The notes: generated from the letters alone by a model not told the origin. A stretch of 64,000 nucleotides of DNA from Aotearoamyces nothofagi (GCA_015345905.1 JADDTR010000002.1:124001-188000), one strand, 5' to 3'; positions 24,663 to 44,363 are shown, counted from the first letter of the stretch. Translations and numbers: made by a program.

Positions 24663-26367
24663 TCACAGAAACGAGATAATAGCCAGTATGCTAGCAATCA
24701 GTGTACACATAAGTGTCATTTCTGTTCTCCCTGCGGCTCCTTTGGTGCTACTTGCAGCAGGTGCAGCAGATGTCGTCGTCGTAGGGCTGGAGCCGGTATC
24801 AGTGTCATTGGCACCTGATGGTGTATTACTTTGATCGCTAGGCAAGGCTTTAATTTCCAATCCAGTTATCACAGACCCATCGCTTGCCTCAATAGTTTGA
24901 GTCACCTTGAGACTAGGTACAGTAATAAGCTTGCCATTGTTAGCATTCTTAATACCATTATTAATCAGGTCCTGGACACCAGCCGGGACCACAGGCAGCG
25001 TAAAGTTGCTGGAGAAGCCAGAGGTTGTTATCAGTCCTGATGTACAGATTGGTGGGGCATTTGAGATATTTTGTGGCTTGGTGTTCTCCAAGTTGGTAAA
25101 GTTTAACACGTTGTACTGTGATTGGAGGTTATCGTAGTCTGTACGGAGCTGCGCAGAGCCATTGCTGTTTAAGAGACACAAGCCATAGTCGTTGTCTTCT
25201 TGAGCCCATTCGTACACTACGCCACCGCTCATTGAAGGTGTCATAAGTGGACCGTATATTGCCTGCACCTCGAGAAATATCCGCGGCTTTACTTCGTTGC
25301 ATCCATATTCGCTGAAAAAAACCGGTACGCTCGTATTCTTGAAGTCTCCTACTAAAATATCATATCCCGCTGTCTGGAATGTAGCACTACCGCACCAAGA
25401 ATAGCTGTTGAGGGCAAAGAGATCTGAACGTGAGGGGTCACTATAATCCCCTGTTGTAGTACATTGGAGGTAATTCCAGGTGTCTACAAGAATGTCGCGT
25501 ACATCTGCAGCAGAATACCCAACAGGGATTGTCCTATTCGAATGCTTGGCGATATAATTTTTAAGATCCCGAGTTACTGCCTAACATTTTGTAAGCTTTC
25601 CTTGCAACCATGTTGAGACTTTGCATCCGAGGAGAATGATGTATTAACATCAAAGAAAGACCTTGATTCCTACCCTGATGTAGGGTGGGACTGACCCCCC
25701 AGTAGTAATATCATTAATAACTTCATTACCAGCAAAGAATAACATCGTATTTGGATATCCCTTGAAAGCCTCCACCACTGCGAAGGTTCTATTCAGGTAA
25801 ACCTCATCATAGCTGTTCCAAGGCTGACTTCTGTCAAGACTTTCGTTAGATAATGGCGAATTGACATCTACTAGGAGATATATTCCTGCAGTATTGAAGA
25901 TACTGGCGCAGAGATCGTGATTTATGTTCGGGTCAACATTGTATACTCGAATTGCGTTGACGCCTTTCAATCGTTAGTCTCAATTGAGCAGTCACAGCAG
26001 CGAAATCGTATGGACGATAGTTACCAAGTCTCTGCATGAGGGCAGCATCTCTCAGACAGAGTGATCCATCGCTCAATGGGTCTACACCAGAACCTGGATC
26101 GTATCCTGACGATCCTCCAGGTTGATATGCGACGCCCACAACCTGGAATCGATCACCTGTAACGGAATTGACGAAGTCTGCGCCTTGGACAACAATTGGA
26201 GAGACAGCATTCACGATATGGGCCGAAAGCGCGAGTAGACCTAGCTGGATCTGTAAAGGTGCCGAAAACTATCAGTATACAGTACGTCTAGGCTGTCTGA
26301 TTATTGGAAATTTGATTGCCCAAGGGAAGGCAGGTTGATCGAGCTAGATCCTTACCGAGCGAAACAT
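24663..26367 (-). CDS. GPI-anchored beta-1,3-glucanosyltransferase, GH72 (Gel/Gas family)
   Basis: Four exons: 26367-26356, 26250-26025, 25963-25674 and 25580-24663; 481 aa. The first exon is only 12 bp (MFRS) and joins IQLGLLALSAHIVNA to give a signal peptide, cut about residue 19. The GH72 domain spans about 20-330. The catalytic acid/base is Glu160 in AGNEVIND and the nucleophile Glu267 in SEYGCNE. A Ser/Thr/Ala-rich segment and a hydrophobic C-terminus (TLIASILAIISFL) form a GPI-anchor signal. Several N-glycosylation sites are present. There is no Cys-rich X8/CBM43 module after the catalytic domain, so this is the Gel1-like subclass. The enzyme cuts and re-joins beta-1,3-glucan chains, elongating them in the cell wall. 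Introns are 105, 61 and 93 bp. Confidence 0.95.
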
Positions 26368-27311
26368 GTTTGTTGATTATGGGGAGGTCGAGCATATCTG
26401 AGGATCCAATAACTAGCGCGACTTGGATTACAACGACAGAACAGGTTGTGGAAATAGCAGTTAATCAGAGAGCGACATGAAGCATTCTGATATGGATCAT
26501 ATTCGCAATGTGAATACAGGATAGGATCAGGACGGGCAAGATGTCAGAGCCACCATAAGATCAAATGTTGCGAACTCGTGCACGTGGGCTTAAGCAGTCT
26601 TACTTCACCTGGGATTCACTGCTAGCGCGGCAAACGGTAATCTCACACATAATCTTAGAATTAGAAGGTACAACTTACGAAGTTGCGATATAACGTACTG
26701 TAAAGCACTCGTGCTCTCCTATCTGTATTTGGCAAGTGCGAGCCGGGAGCTAAATAGCACTACAGTACCTTAGGTCCCTAAGGTACAGTATCTTAGATAA
26801 GGGACTACGTTAACCCACATTCAACCCGCCGCCGCCATTAATTAGGTTTACCGCTGTATTCTGTACTTTAATGTCAGTCTACACTGCGAGCACCATTTGC
26901 AGTGCTGGTCGCTTCGAGTGCGAGAGACCTAAAGTATGTACTGAGATATAAAATAATGGTACTCGCGTGGCCTGCAAATTAATTTGCGCCTTGTCGGCGC
27001 GAGGAAATACTGTAGTACAGGGACTTGCGGAGGACAGGAATGCCACTAAACCATTTACCCCAGCCACTACCAGGCAGCTAAGGTACGAGACGCACTAGTA
27101 GAACAAGCTTAACCTTGCAGGAGAAACTGTTGGGGAACTGATAGCAAGTTGGCAACACACCCTTGAGCAAGACCTCGGTGCTGAACAAGCCCGGTAAACA
27201 GGATTATAAAATTTCTAATTGTAGAGTCTGAAGAGCAAAATGTACGCCACAACCAGCGACCCGCCTAGGCAGACACTCTGAGAAAAATGCAGTTAATGTT
27301 CTATCGCAATT
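26368..27311. other. Promoter region of the GH72 gene and 3' region of ACL2
   Basis: The 944 bp hold no supportable gene. The right half should contain the ACL2 3' untranslated region. A strong inverted repeat lies at 26761-26790 (listed separately). Confidence 0.5.
26761..26790. repeat. Perfect 10 bp inverted repeat (hairpin)
   Basis: The arms GTACCTTAGG (26765-26774) and CCTAAGGTAC (26777-26786) are perfect complements around a two-base loop. The flanking TAC and GTA also pair beyond a single A:A mismatch. It lies about 400 bp upstream of the GH72 start codon. It could be a transcription-factor palindrome or a cruciform. Confidence 0.75.
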
Positions 27312-29265
27312 CTAAGCTGTACCAAATTCCTTGACGGTGCTCAGCTCCAGACGACCCGGGACCAGCGCTAGAGGAACAATGCCGCTGACGTGCATATCTG
27401 GTCCGTATACGTGCATGTCCAACTTCAATTCCTGACCTACAGCCTTAATGTTTTTCAATCCCTCTTGCCAGTTGGGGCCAGCACGTCGGACCCAGATCTT
27501 CACATTATGTTCGATTAGACTAGGAGCAAACTCTCTCAAAGCCTTGATGACGCCCTTGAAGGTAGACGCGACGTTGGTGAAGTTGGCAATCCCACCGCCA
27601 ATGAAGAGAACCTTACCCTCAGGACTGACGGGGGCGCGGAGCATAAGATCAAGGATAGTGCGAGCGTAGTGGAATGTTTGAGTCTCAGTGGGCGCTCCAG
27701 AATACTCGCCATAGTTGGCAAGTTCGTCAGAGAAGCCACTGTTGGCTATGGCATCGGCATAGACAACTGAAGCACCCCCACCTGCAACAAGTGTCCAAAC
27801 CCTACCGTTAGGATTCAGAACGGTCAGCTTGAGCGAGGAACCCGTCTTCGCATCAAGCTCGGCAATATATGCTTCTTCCTTTGTCATCTCTCTGCCGAAA
27901 GGAGCCGGGAAAGCCATAGGTGGACCGGCATCAATGTTGACCTTTCCGTCAGATTTGGCAGCAGCCATTCCTAGAGCGACTGGTGAGCGTGCGACGGCCC
28001 ACTTCACACCACATTCAAACTCGGCTGTTTGATCGAGCTTAGCAGCCAAATCCAAGAAGTGCACCTCTGCCGAAGTACCCTCCACATTTGGAATCACAAC
28101 TAGGGGGTTGATCTCAAGATAAGTAAACTGAGAATCAACATAGACAGCGTAAAGTCTGGAGATGAAATCAACGAGGACGTTATGAACACCCTTTGGCACC
28201 TTCTTGAGTAAAGTTGCGGCGATTTCCTCATTGGAGGGATATTCGGAGAGATCAACTGGAATGAGCAGCTTCTCGGCTTTAGCATCAACATCGCCTACAT
28301 CGACACCACCCTCATGAGTGAAAAGGATCCAATCGCCCTAGTAAATGAATTATTTAGTATGATTCACAACGAATTAGTTATAACAATAGTAAATAGCAAT
28401 CTGGCGAAGTGTTGAGTTTCAATCATAACAATACCAGTGCCAACGAAGAGCCGTAGCACTTGCGGTAGCCAACTCTAGATAGAGATAGAAACTACACGCA
28501 GGTACAAATATGTTTCGAATGGTAGATTGAGATCAGGTAAATAGTGGGACTCTCCATGTTCTCTAGTCGCCGCTCGCCCGAGCATGCAAGCGAGACCAGC
28601 CGAAAGGCAATAATAATAAGACAAGCTTGCTCCCACATGCGAAATATATATTCCTGTACTTTATAACCTTGCTATAATCGCCCGCTGTCGCTTGACAGCA
28701 TCGGTCAATAACTTTGATAAAGTTGCATGACTCCATGGATCTTTTGCGAATTCCAGGCAAAACAAAACTGAAACGTTCATAGGCTGGCACAACAGGATGT
28801 TATATATTCAGAAATTGGACATACCTCGCGAACGGAGTTGATGTTGATATAGTATTCGGTGCCCTCTGGATGGGGAATGAAAGGTTCAACCAGGAATTGT
28901 CTCAGGACACCAACGACAGACTCAACTTTCTGGGATTTGCCAGCTCGCTCTGCGATCCACTTCTTTGCCTCGGGCCATGTCTTGTTCAACGCAAGCAGCC
29001 CGCTCTTGCCTCGTCGCTTGATAAGCTGGTCTGGTTTTGCAACGAACTTAGCACCTGGCTGTAAGAGCCAGGGGTATGATATTTCGGCTTGATCGAGAAT
29101 TGCTGCAACTTCGGCATCCTCTGGGAAATACAGAGAGGCGAGTCTTGAAGGAGGATTGTGTGTGGCGGACTTCGGGAGAGGAGATGGCTTGATAACGGGA
29201 GCTCGTGTGAGATGGTAGTTGAGGATGGCCTTGCCGTCGGCCTCGAGAATAGATTTGGCAGACAT
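27312..29265 (-). CDS. ACL2: ATP-citrate lyase, subunit 2 (ATP-grasp and citrate-binding part)
   Basis: Two exons, 29265-28825 and 28337-27312; 488 aa. It begins [20 protein letters not shown], as fungal ACL2 does. The N-terminal ATP-grasp region contains [19 protein letters not shown]. The citrate-binding part contains [18 protein letters not shown] and [19 protein letters not shown]. It matches the N-terminal half of the single-chain animal enzyme. With the ACL1 product it makes cytosolic acetyl-CoA from citrate, CoA and ATP, feeding lipid synthesis and acetylation. The intron (28824-28338) is 487 bp, several times longer than most introns here, and splits the conserved NSVRE/GDWILF. The divergent neighbour is ACL1. 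Confidence 0.97.
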
Positions 29266-30120
29266 CTCGGGAGCTTCAAAGGTATGTAATCTGTCAATCT
29301 AGTTAGATTTCTGAGCCTTTCTAGTAAAAAGGTCCAAATGAAATGTTAACGGTCGTTTAGGTCATATGCCACACATTCTCAAGCTTAACGTCGAATGTCG
29401 AGGCTTAGACTGTGGAACTAAAATATCAACAGTACGGCAAGTCCGGAAAATCTTACAGCTTGGTGCTGACACTTTTGCAGACAAGGTGTTCTGTTCAGTC
29501 GGTGGATTGGTGGAACAAACACACGAGGATAAGCAGAAGCAGCCGAATATTTGGGGAACTCCGTAGCTGAAAACTCAGGAGGAACAAGCTATCAGTACTG
29601 ACCGGAGGTTTATTATACTCGATTGGAGTCGGACAATGGATGATGTTGCTGAATTGGAAGAAATGAGATGTCTTTTCGAGTTTTCAAGCTATCTTGGACC
29701 TTGGACACCGGGAGGGAGATTGGAGGTCCGTTTGGGTTTGACTTTGGTGAGGCATAGGTTGGGTTTTCGCTAGTGTTTAGCGTCCCCTACATCCCCAAGC
29801 CAAACTCAACCCAACCGAATTAAGAGCTCAAGGTCTCACTCAACGGGTAATCTGACAAGGTTTAACTCTGCTTTGCCTTCGACAACCGACAACCTCTCCT
29901 TTCACAAACAGAACATTCAGCACTTCTATACACAACGTAGACTGAATACACCAGGAATAACCGTTTTACAGTTTAGAAGCTCATCTTTCCCTTACCCATT
30001 TTCGTAAGTAAATATTTCAATTCCTCGTCTACGAATCTTCAGACCTATCTAAACAAGTCATCCAGCACACTGTCTAATAATTACTTGCGTCCATCTAGAG
30101 ACTTAAAACGAAAACCCATC
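29266..30120. promoter_or_regulatory. Shared divergent promoter of the two ATP-citrate lyase genes
   Basis: The 855 bp separate the two ACL start codons, so control elements for both subunits must lie here. A degenerate inverted repeat is present: GTTGGGTTTT near 29758 against AACTCAACCCAACC near 29802. On the plus side a leader intron is likely (listed separately). Divergent ACL1/ACL2 pairs are known in other filamentous fungi. Confidence 0.75.
30004..30098 (+). other. Probable intron in the 5' untranslated region of ACL1
   Basis: A GTAAGTAAAT donor at 30004, a TCTAATAAT branch-like site near 30073 and a CATCTAG acceptor ending at 30098 lie 22 bp before the ACL1 start codon. The spacing suits a 95 bp leader intron. 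It is inferred from signals only. Confidence 0.5.
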
Positions 30121-32178
30121 ATGCCTTCTGCTGTGTCTAACGGCTCTAATGGCACCACCAATGTTGCTACCACAGCTGCCAATGGCACTCCGTCAGTGAA
30201 CGACAATATTCGTCGTTTCGCAGCTCCAAGCCGACCGCTGAGCCCTCGAGCAGAACACACCCTTTTCCACAACAAGACTCGATGCTTTGTCTACGGTCTT
30301 CAGCCACGAGCTGTCCAAGGCATGCTCGATTTCGACTTTATCTGCAAGCGCACCACACCTTCAGTTGCAGGCATCATTTATACATTTGGTGGTCAGTTCG
30401 TCAGCAAGATGTACTGGGGAACTAGCGAGACTTTACTTCCTGTCTACCAAAGCGTGGAGAAAGCTATGGCCAAACATAGTGATGTTGACACTATTGTTAA
30501 CTTTGCTTCTTCACGAAGTGTCTACAGCTCTACCATGGAGCTTATGGAATACCCCCAGATTAAGTCCATTGCGATCATTGCTGAAGGTGTCCCAGAAAGA
30601 GTAAGTACGGTTTGCCGTCGAGCCCAAGATCTCTACTAATTCGTACAGCGTGCTCGTGAAATTCTCCACGTCGCCAAGAAAAAGGGTATCACCATCATTG
30701 GCCCTGCCACCGTTGGTGGTATCAAGCCCGGTGCATTTAAGATCGGAAACACAGGCGGCATGATGGATAACATTGTTGCATCTAAACTATACCGCAAGGG
30801 TTCCGTTGGTTATGTCTCCAAGTCAGGCGGCATGTCCAACGAGCTCAACAACATCATTTGCAACACAACGGATGGCGTCTACGAAGGTGTTGCTATTGGA
30901 GGTGATCGATATCCCGGCACTACCTTCATCGACCATATGCTCAGGTACCAGGCCGATCCTGATTGTAAGATTCTACTACTCTTAGGAGAAGTCGGAGGCG
31001 TTGAAGAATACCGGGTCATTGACGCTGTCAAGAATGGAACAATCACTAAGCCAATCGTGGCATGGGCCATTGGAACCTGTGCAAGTATGTTCAAGACCGA
31101 GGTTCAATTTGGGCATGCAGGTTCTTTTGCCAACTCGCAGCTTGAGACTGCCGCATTGAAGAATAAGTCAATGAAGGAGGCTGGGTTTTATGTCCCGGAG
31201 ACATTCGAGGACCTGCCAGAGGTGTTAGAATCTGTCTACAAAGAGCTAGTCAAGGCTGGCACCATCAAGCCTCAGCCTGAGCCAATTGTACCAAAGATCC
31301 CTCTCGATTATTCTTGGGCTCAAGAACTTGGTCTTATTCGAAAGCCAGCTGCCTTCATCTCTACTATTTCCGACGACCGTGGACAGGAGCTTCTCTATGC
31401 CGGTATGCCAATTTCTGACGTCTTTAAAGAGGACATCGGTATTGGTGGTGTGATGTCACTCTTGTGGTTTCGTCGCCGTCTTCCAGACTATGCCAGCAAG
31501 TTCCTTGAGATGGTGCTCATGTTGACCGCTGATCACGGTCCCGCGGTGTCTGGTGCAATGAACACCATTATCACCACCAGAGCAGGTAAAGATCTGATTA
31601 GTGCTCTCGTGAGTGGTCTTCTGACCATTGGATCAAGATTTGGGGGTGCCCTCGACGGTGCTGCAGAGGAATTCACAAAAGCTTTTGACAAGGGTCTCAG
31701 CCCTCGTGACTTCGTCGACACCATGCGTAAGCAAAACAAGCTTATCCCTGGTATTGGCCACAAGGTTAAATCTCGCAACAATCCCGATCTCCGTGTTGAG
31801 CTCGTTAAAGAGTTTGTCAAGAAGCGCTTCCCTAGTTGCAAGATGCTTGACTATGCCTTAGCGGTCGAGTCTGTCACCACCTCAAAGAAAGATAACCTAA
31901 TCTTGAATGTCGACGGTGCTGTTGCTGTCTGCTTTGTCGATCTCATGCGTAATTGTGGAGCTTTCAGTGCCGAGGAAGCTGAGGACTACCTACAGATGGG
32001 TGTCCTAAACGGTCTATTTGTATTAGGCCGTAGCATCGGTCTGATTGCCCATTACCTCGACCAGAAGAGACTCCGTACTGGTCTTTACAGGCATCCTTGG
32101 GATGATATCACTTACCTTCTCCCAAGCTTATCATCTAGTGCTCCTGGCAATGAAGGTCGTGTGGAGGTTCAGATTTAA
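30121..32178 (+). CDS. ACL1: ATP-citrate lyase, subunit 1 (CoA-ligase and citrate synthase-like part)
   Basis: Two exons, 30121-30600 and 30649-32178, with a 48 bp intron; 669 aa. The N-terminal 45 residues are Asn/Ser/Thr/Ala-rich. Succinyl-CoA synthetase alpha-like domains follow, with the phosphohistidine at His316 in FGHAGSFA. The C-terminal third is the citrate synthase-like domain, with [15 protein letters not shown] and [20 protein letters not shown]. It pairs with the ACL2 product to form cytosolic ATP-citrate lyase. The start is the ATG at 30121 ([10 protein letters not shown]); the open frame runs further upstream but without an ATG. The promoter is shared with ACL2. Confidence 0.97.
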
Positions 32179-40080
<7,902 letters not shown>

Positions 40081-40905
40081 TTCTTGCGTGGTATTTTGCA
40101 GTATAATTAGTCTCATTGTGCATTCGTAAAATAATTGAAAGTGCCAAGTTTTGGAAGGGCTTCATCGGCTAGGTGCGAATGGACTTACAGTGTACTGTAG
40201 CCCTGTATGTCGGTAGATGAGGAGTTTGCACGCTCACCGAAGTTGTGACCCTTTGAGAACGCCAGTGAATGTCTGGATAGTCGAGAGGTACTTATAAAGG
40301 GTCGGCCATTTATACTCATAAGGTAATTTGATACTGTCAATTGTTATCAGGAACGGCAGCACGGACCTGATGGGCTGGCGGCTCTTTTAGAGAGTAGAGA
40401 GAGATATATATGTATATACTCTCTCACACATGACACCTTTGCATAATCAGATGGTAAGTATCAATAAAATGATTATATTATTAAATAAATAAGTATCGGG
40501 TTCTCATAATACATTGGAATCGATCCATCTAGTTTATAGTTGTAGAAATACACGTGATGCTCTCCAGATGGCCGGCCATTCTAGCTAGCTACATCTCTAG
40601 CTGTTGTCCAAGGAATGTCCAAAACAATTGCTCCGGCCCATAATGCCCACATAAATCATGAATACCTTAATTGACAAGTCGCTCGCTCGATGATGACACA
40701 AAGGAGATGTTGTTACAGAAAGCAATAATGGAAACCGTGTATCCCGCATTTTCATGATGTCATTTGAAGGCTAGTGCCCAATCGGAACCTTATCTGTCCG
40801 TGGCACGACAAACATGCCTCGCTTAGCAGAAAGAAAAGATGACGGTTGTAAAATGTGGAGCCAAGGAGGTCTCTCTGGAATGAGAAGATTATCGTGATGA
40901 TCTGA
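40081..40905. other. Convergent 3' region between AROM and the zinc-finger gene
   Basis: The 825 bp lie between two facing stop codons. A GAGAGATATATATGTATATACTCTC-like near-palindromic run sits near 40400. No coding frame is supported. Confidence 0.5.
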
Positions 40906-43155
40906 TCAATCATGACCAGAACGTCGCGTCTTTCCCGGAAGTGGGTAATCGGGATGTACGACTCTGAAGTGTCGAGTAAGGGCATCGTTTCTGCTGAAAG
41001 TCTTCTCCTCTGTACACAAATGGCACCTGACTTTCTGCTTGCGCGCATTGTGTATTGTGTCCTCGTGTCGTGTGAGGTCGTAAGGTCGCGAGAAGATTGT
41101 ATTACATGCTTTGCCGGTGCTGGGATTGATCCTGAGGCATTTGTGGGGCCCGGCCTGTGTTGATCTCAAAAGCGCCGCCGCTGAGGTCATGCCGCTGCCA
41201 CCGTCGGTGTTGGAGTTCTCGTTTGTCGATGCCCCACCGATCACTGGAGCCGATTGCCGATGACCTTCACGTTTGTGTTTCTGAAGTTTTGCGGGCGTCT
41301 CAAACCGCAAGGTGCAACCGTGGTATGTACATGTGTACGTTCCACTGTCAGCGTTTGACCCTGCAGGTTTTTTTATTTCTGATGTGTCAGGCGCGTACTC
41401 GCTGCTGCTGGATTCCATCGAAGTCAGAGTAGACGGGAAGTCTGGTGTACGGTCCGAGGCGTGCGAAATGTTGCTGGCCTGCCTTCGTTGCTGAGGAACG
41501 AAGGGATACTGTTGCGGTATTTGAACTTGCACCCCTCCTGGGACTGAAGGGGGCACAAAGTTATAAGCCGAGCCTTGCCGTTGTGTTGCCTGAGATGAAT
41601 TCGAGTAGGCAGAGGAGCTTTCGCGTCTGCTTGTCGCCATACTCCCATAGCTCTGCTGCGAGGCACTGTCATCGAAATCAGATTGCGGATCTTGCTTTGT
41701 GCCATTCTGTAGTCGATATTGAGGTGTGGTCTGGGGCGGAAAGAGAGGCATTGCCGAGTCCTCTTCAGTCTCGTGATAATCGAGTAATGCATCCTTTGGT
41801 GAGATCGTCTTCGGTGTTGTCTGCTCTGGTGAAGATCTCTGTATTTGCTGCTGTAATGCGCGCGCATCATTTTCGGCCTTCTGTTGCTCGCGCATCTGAG
41901 CAGCAGATCCCAGTCTCACGTGTGGAGATGGTTGCGATGCAAAGCTGTTCATGGATGGTGCGAGAGGAGAGCCTTGTCGGAAGGGAGATCGACCGCGCGA
42001 CTGATTCACAAGAGGCGTTTGCGACGAAGCACTCAGATGTTGGCTATTCGCCGCTTGCAACCTTTGCGAAAAGATATCAGAGTGCTGAGATGGAGACAGC
42101 ATCGTACTCGGTGACTTCGGGGGAGGCGCTGAAGTGAATGCAAAATTTGGACTGTAGAGCTCATCGTTGTAAGCATCAGACATTGTTCTATCAAGCTTCG
42201 GTATTGAGCTGATCGTTCTGTAGTCTAGATCGTTGAGCTGTAAGTATTCGTCCATCCATTGATCCACGAGAAATAAAGCGTTCTCACCAATTTTGCGACT
42301 CTGGTCCTCGAAGTCCTCACCACCCACGGGTGGCGTCGCCGGTGACTCGTGAGTACTTGCCACCGACTGCCTCCCCGAGTGGGCATATTCTGGGACCGGT
42401 ATTGCCTCCTCGTCGCCCATGTGCTGCTTCTGCATTGCCATTATCGCGGCGTAATGCGGGTCGGAGTGGTAGGGAGAGTGCAAGTTGTTGTAGTGCTGTT
42501 GAAATGACGGTGGAAGATATGAATCTTGGGATGGTGTATGCGAAGGTGTCAAGGTCTTCGCGAAGTTGTTATACGATGCTTGATCAGCCGTTGGCAAGCC
42601 GTCATAATACAACTCGCCGACTGATTCCGACGGTAAGACAACTTGCGGATGTGATGTAGTATGGCTATATGGAGAGGCCGGCCCTGCAGATCCCAGCGAC
42701 GACAAAGAGGATTCTCTCTGGTGATGCGTTCGAGCAGAGGTTGGCGTCAACTGTCCATTCATAAAATGCCAGCTACTCGCAGCTACCGGATGATCTGGCT
42801 GCATCAGTTCCTGACCCTGACGCGAGTCTAAGGGCGTCTCGACTTGGATCTGGAGGTTGTTGAAATTGTGAGACTGCTGAGCGTCGTTGTAACCGAGTAG
42901 ACTGGCCTGGCTCGGAGGGAGAGATAGGACGTAATTCGGATCGCAGTGACTGATGTCGTAGGTTGTTTGTGTAGGAGTAATCGGCGTCGAGTATGATGAT
43001 GTATACCAATTGTGATTGTGTTGCGGAGGAGTATGCGACGTTGGCCCTGTATATGATGACGAGTTGTGATGATATGGAGTAGCGGCCGTATTAGTCGCAG
43101 TAGATGATGATGATGATGATGACTGACGTCGAGGCTGCGTTTGTGCTAGAAGCAT
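40906..43155 (-). CDS. C2H2 zinc-finger transcription factor, Rpn4-like
   Basis: Single exon, 749 aa. The first 600 residues are low-complexity, rich in Gln, Ser, Pro, His and Asn. Fingers lie at the C-terminus: YTCTYHGCTLRFETPAKLQK with H-x4-H; then HKCLRINPSTGKACNTIFSR PYDLTRHEDTIH; then VRCHLCTEEKTFSRNDALTR with H-x4-H. The paired FSRPYDLTRH and FSRNDALTRH fingers resemble those of Rpn4, the activator of proteasome genes in yeast, and its filamentous-fungal relatives; the target assignment is inferred. The start is the first ATG of the frame at 43155 (MLLAQTQPRR). The frame extends about 70 codons upstream without an ATG and with a different composition, so that part is leader sequence. 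Confidence 0.82.
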   Translation of the reverse strand: MLLAQTQPRRQSSSSSSSTATNTAATPYHHNSSSYTGPTSHTPPQHNHNWYTSSYSTPITPTQTTYDISHCDPNYVLSLPPSQASLLGYNDAQQSHNFNNLQIQVETPLDSRQGQELMQPDHPVAASSWHFMNGQLTPTSARTHHQRESSLSSLGSAGPASPYSHTTSHPQVVLPSESVGELYYDGLPTADQASYNNFAKTLTPSHTPSQDSYLPPSFQQHYNNLHSPYHSDPHYAAIMAMQKQHMGDEEAIPVPEYAHSGRQSVASTHESPATPPVGGEDFEDQSRKIGENALFLVDQWMDEYLQLNDLDYRTISSIPKLDRTMSDAYNDELYSPNFAFTSAPPPKSPSTMLSPSQHSDIFSQRLQAANSQHLSASSQTPLVNQSRGRSPFRQGSPLAPSMNSFASQPSPHVRLGSAAQMREQQKAENDARALQQQIQRSSPEQTTPKTISPKDALLDYHETEEDSAMPLFPPQTTPQYRLQNGTKQDPQSDFDDSASQQSYGSMATSRRESSSAYSNSSQATQRQGSAYNFVPPSVPGGVQVQIPQQYPFVPQQRRQASNISHASDRTPDFPSTLTSMESSSSEYAPDTSEIKKPAGSNADSGTYTCTYHGCTLRFETPAKLQKHKREGHRQSAPVIGGASTNENSNTDGGSGMTSAAALLRSTQAGPHKCLRINPSTGKACNTIFSRPYDLTRHEDTIHNARKQKVRCHLCTEEKTFSRNDALTRHFRVVHPDYPLPGKTRRSGHD

Positions 43156-43765
43156 AGTCGGAATGCGTAATGCGTAGTCCGGTGGGTAGGGTGGCGAAAG
43201 GCAGACTAATATAGCAGACAGGTGCCTCGGGAAGTCCCAAGAATGCCAAAAGGTAAGGTGAGCGCGGGCGCAGGCGCGGGCTGGGCGACGTGAGCTGCGA
43301 GATGCGAACGTGATTACCAAGGCTTCTGGAGGGTTCTGCGCCTGGTCATGTGCCTGGATTTGCAATCGGTCTGTCTCTCGCGCGGTGCAAGATGGAGGGG
43401 AGGGGAGGAGCTTTCTTCAGAGACGGTCGGTGGGAAGGGTCGCAAGAGACTGATTAAATAGGCAATAGACAGAGGACGACAGCGGTTAGATATGGAATTG
43501 AGAAGATCTCGTCGGTCGAGGAGGACCGGAGTCAATCCCTGACAGACAAAAAAAAAGCAGGGCCATGCGTCATGACGATGATCGTGCTTTGGAGTACCAC
43601 ATCCAACAGTACCGTCAAGCACACATGCCCGAACGAACCCTGCGACGAGCGCATCCCTGCGGCGGGCAGCACGTCTGTGCATAAGGCCGGCGGGCAGCGT
43701 AGCGTGGAGTGGGAGGGTGTGACTGGGCACGTATGGCGTGTACTGGGCGCATGTACAGTACAGGA

Positions 43766-43800
43766 CGTGGCTACGGTGCCTACGGTGGCTACGGTGCCTG
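43766..43800. repeat. Short imperfect tandem repeat, GGCTACGGTGCC units
   Basis: Units of about nine bases (GGCTACGGT, GCCTACGGT, GGCTACGGT, GCC) run head to tail in the G+C-rich gap. No coding role is visible. Confidence 0.6.
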
Positions 43801-44363
43801 CCGACCGTCCGCTTGCAAGCATCCACGGCCCTGCTGGGGGAGAGCCGCGAGAGCCAGGCACGTCGAAGCCGTATTCGCACCACGGGCAGGTCTGTACGTA
43901 CGGTGCCTAGGATGCGGTGCCTAGGATGCCTGGGCGGGGGTGCTTCAGGGTGCTGGGGCACAGGAAGGGGGCCTGGCTGTAGCGAGCAGGTGCGCTGCCA
44001 CCAGCCGGCAAGGCCTGGAGGCGCTGCGAGCACAGGAGTACTGTACTGTACTGTGGTACCTTTCGTCGCCCAAGGTGTAGCGCCTCTCCAGTAGTGAGTC
44101 CGGCGAGGGCCGCCAGTGCAGGCAGCCAGTGCGTCACTCGCCCACTGCCTGTCCTTTAGTGAGTCCAGTGAGGGCATTCCGGTGCCAGGGCCAGGGCCAG
44201 TGCCAGTGCAGTGCCTAAGGTACCTCCAGCCACCTTCCAACTCACTGCGGATACATGTACCGTATCACACGGTGGGTAGTCTGTCGGAGGACTCGTGCTC
44301 TGCTCCGTCCATGCATCCGTAAGTCTGCATGCTGGGTGGAGAGAGTACTTGCCATAGGGATAC

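Noticed and set aside
24217-24666. 149-codon frame overlapping the GH72 stop
   Set aside because: It begins within the GH72 stop region on the same strand, has one hydrophobic stretch but no family resemblance, and lies where the 3' untranslated region should be.
43156-43365. N-terminal extension of the Rpn4-like protein
   Set aside because: The frame is open but has no ATG before 43155, and its Arg/Ala/Pro-rich composition differs from the Gln/Ser-rich protein that follows.
43314-44240. 308-codon open frame on the minus strand
   Set aside because: It lies in G+C-rich repeat sequence with long open frames on the other strand too, has low-complexity composition (Gly-Pro-Thr runs) and resembles no family.
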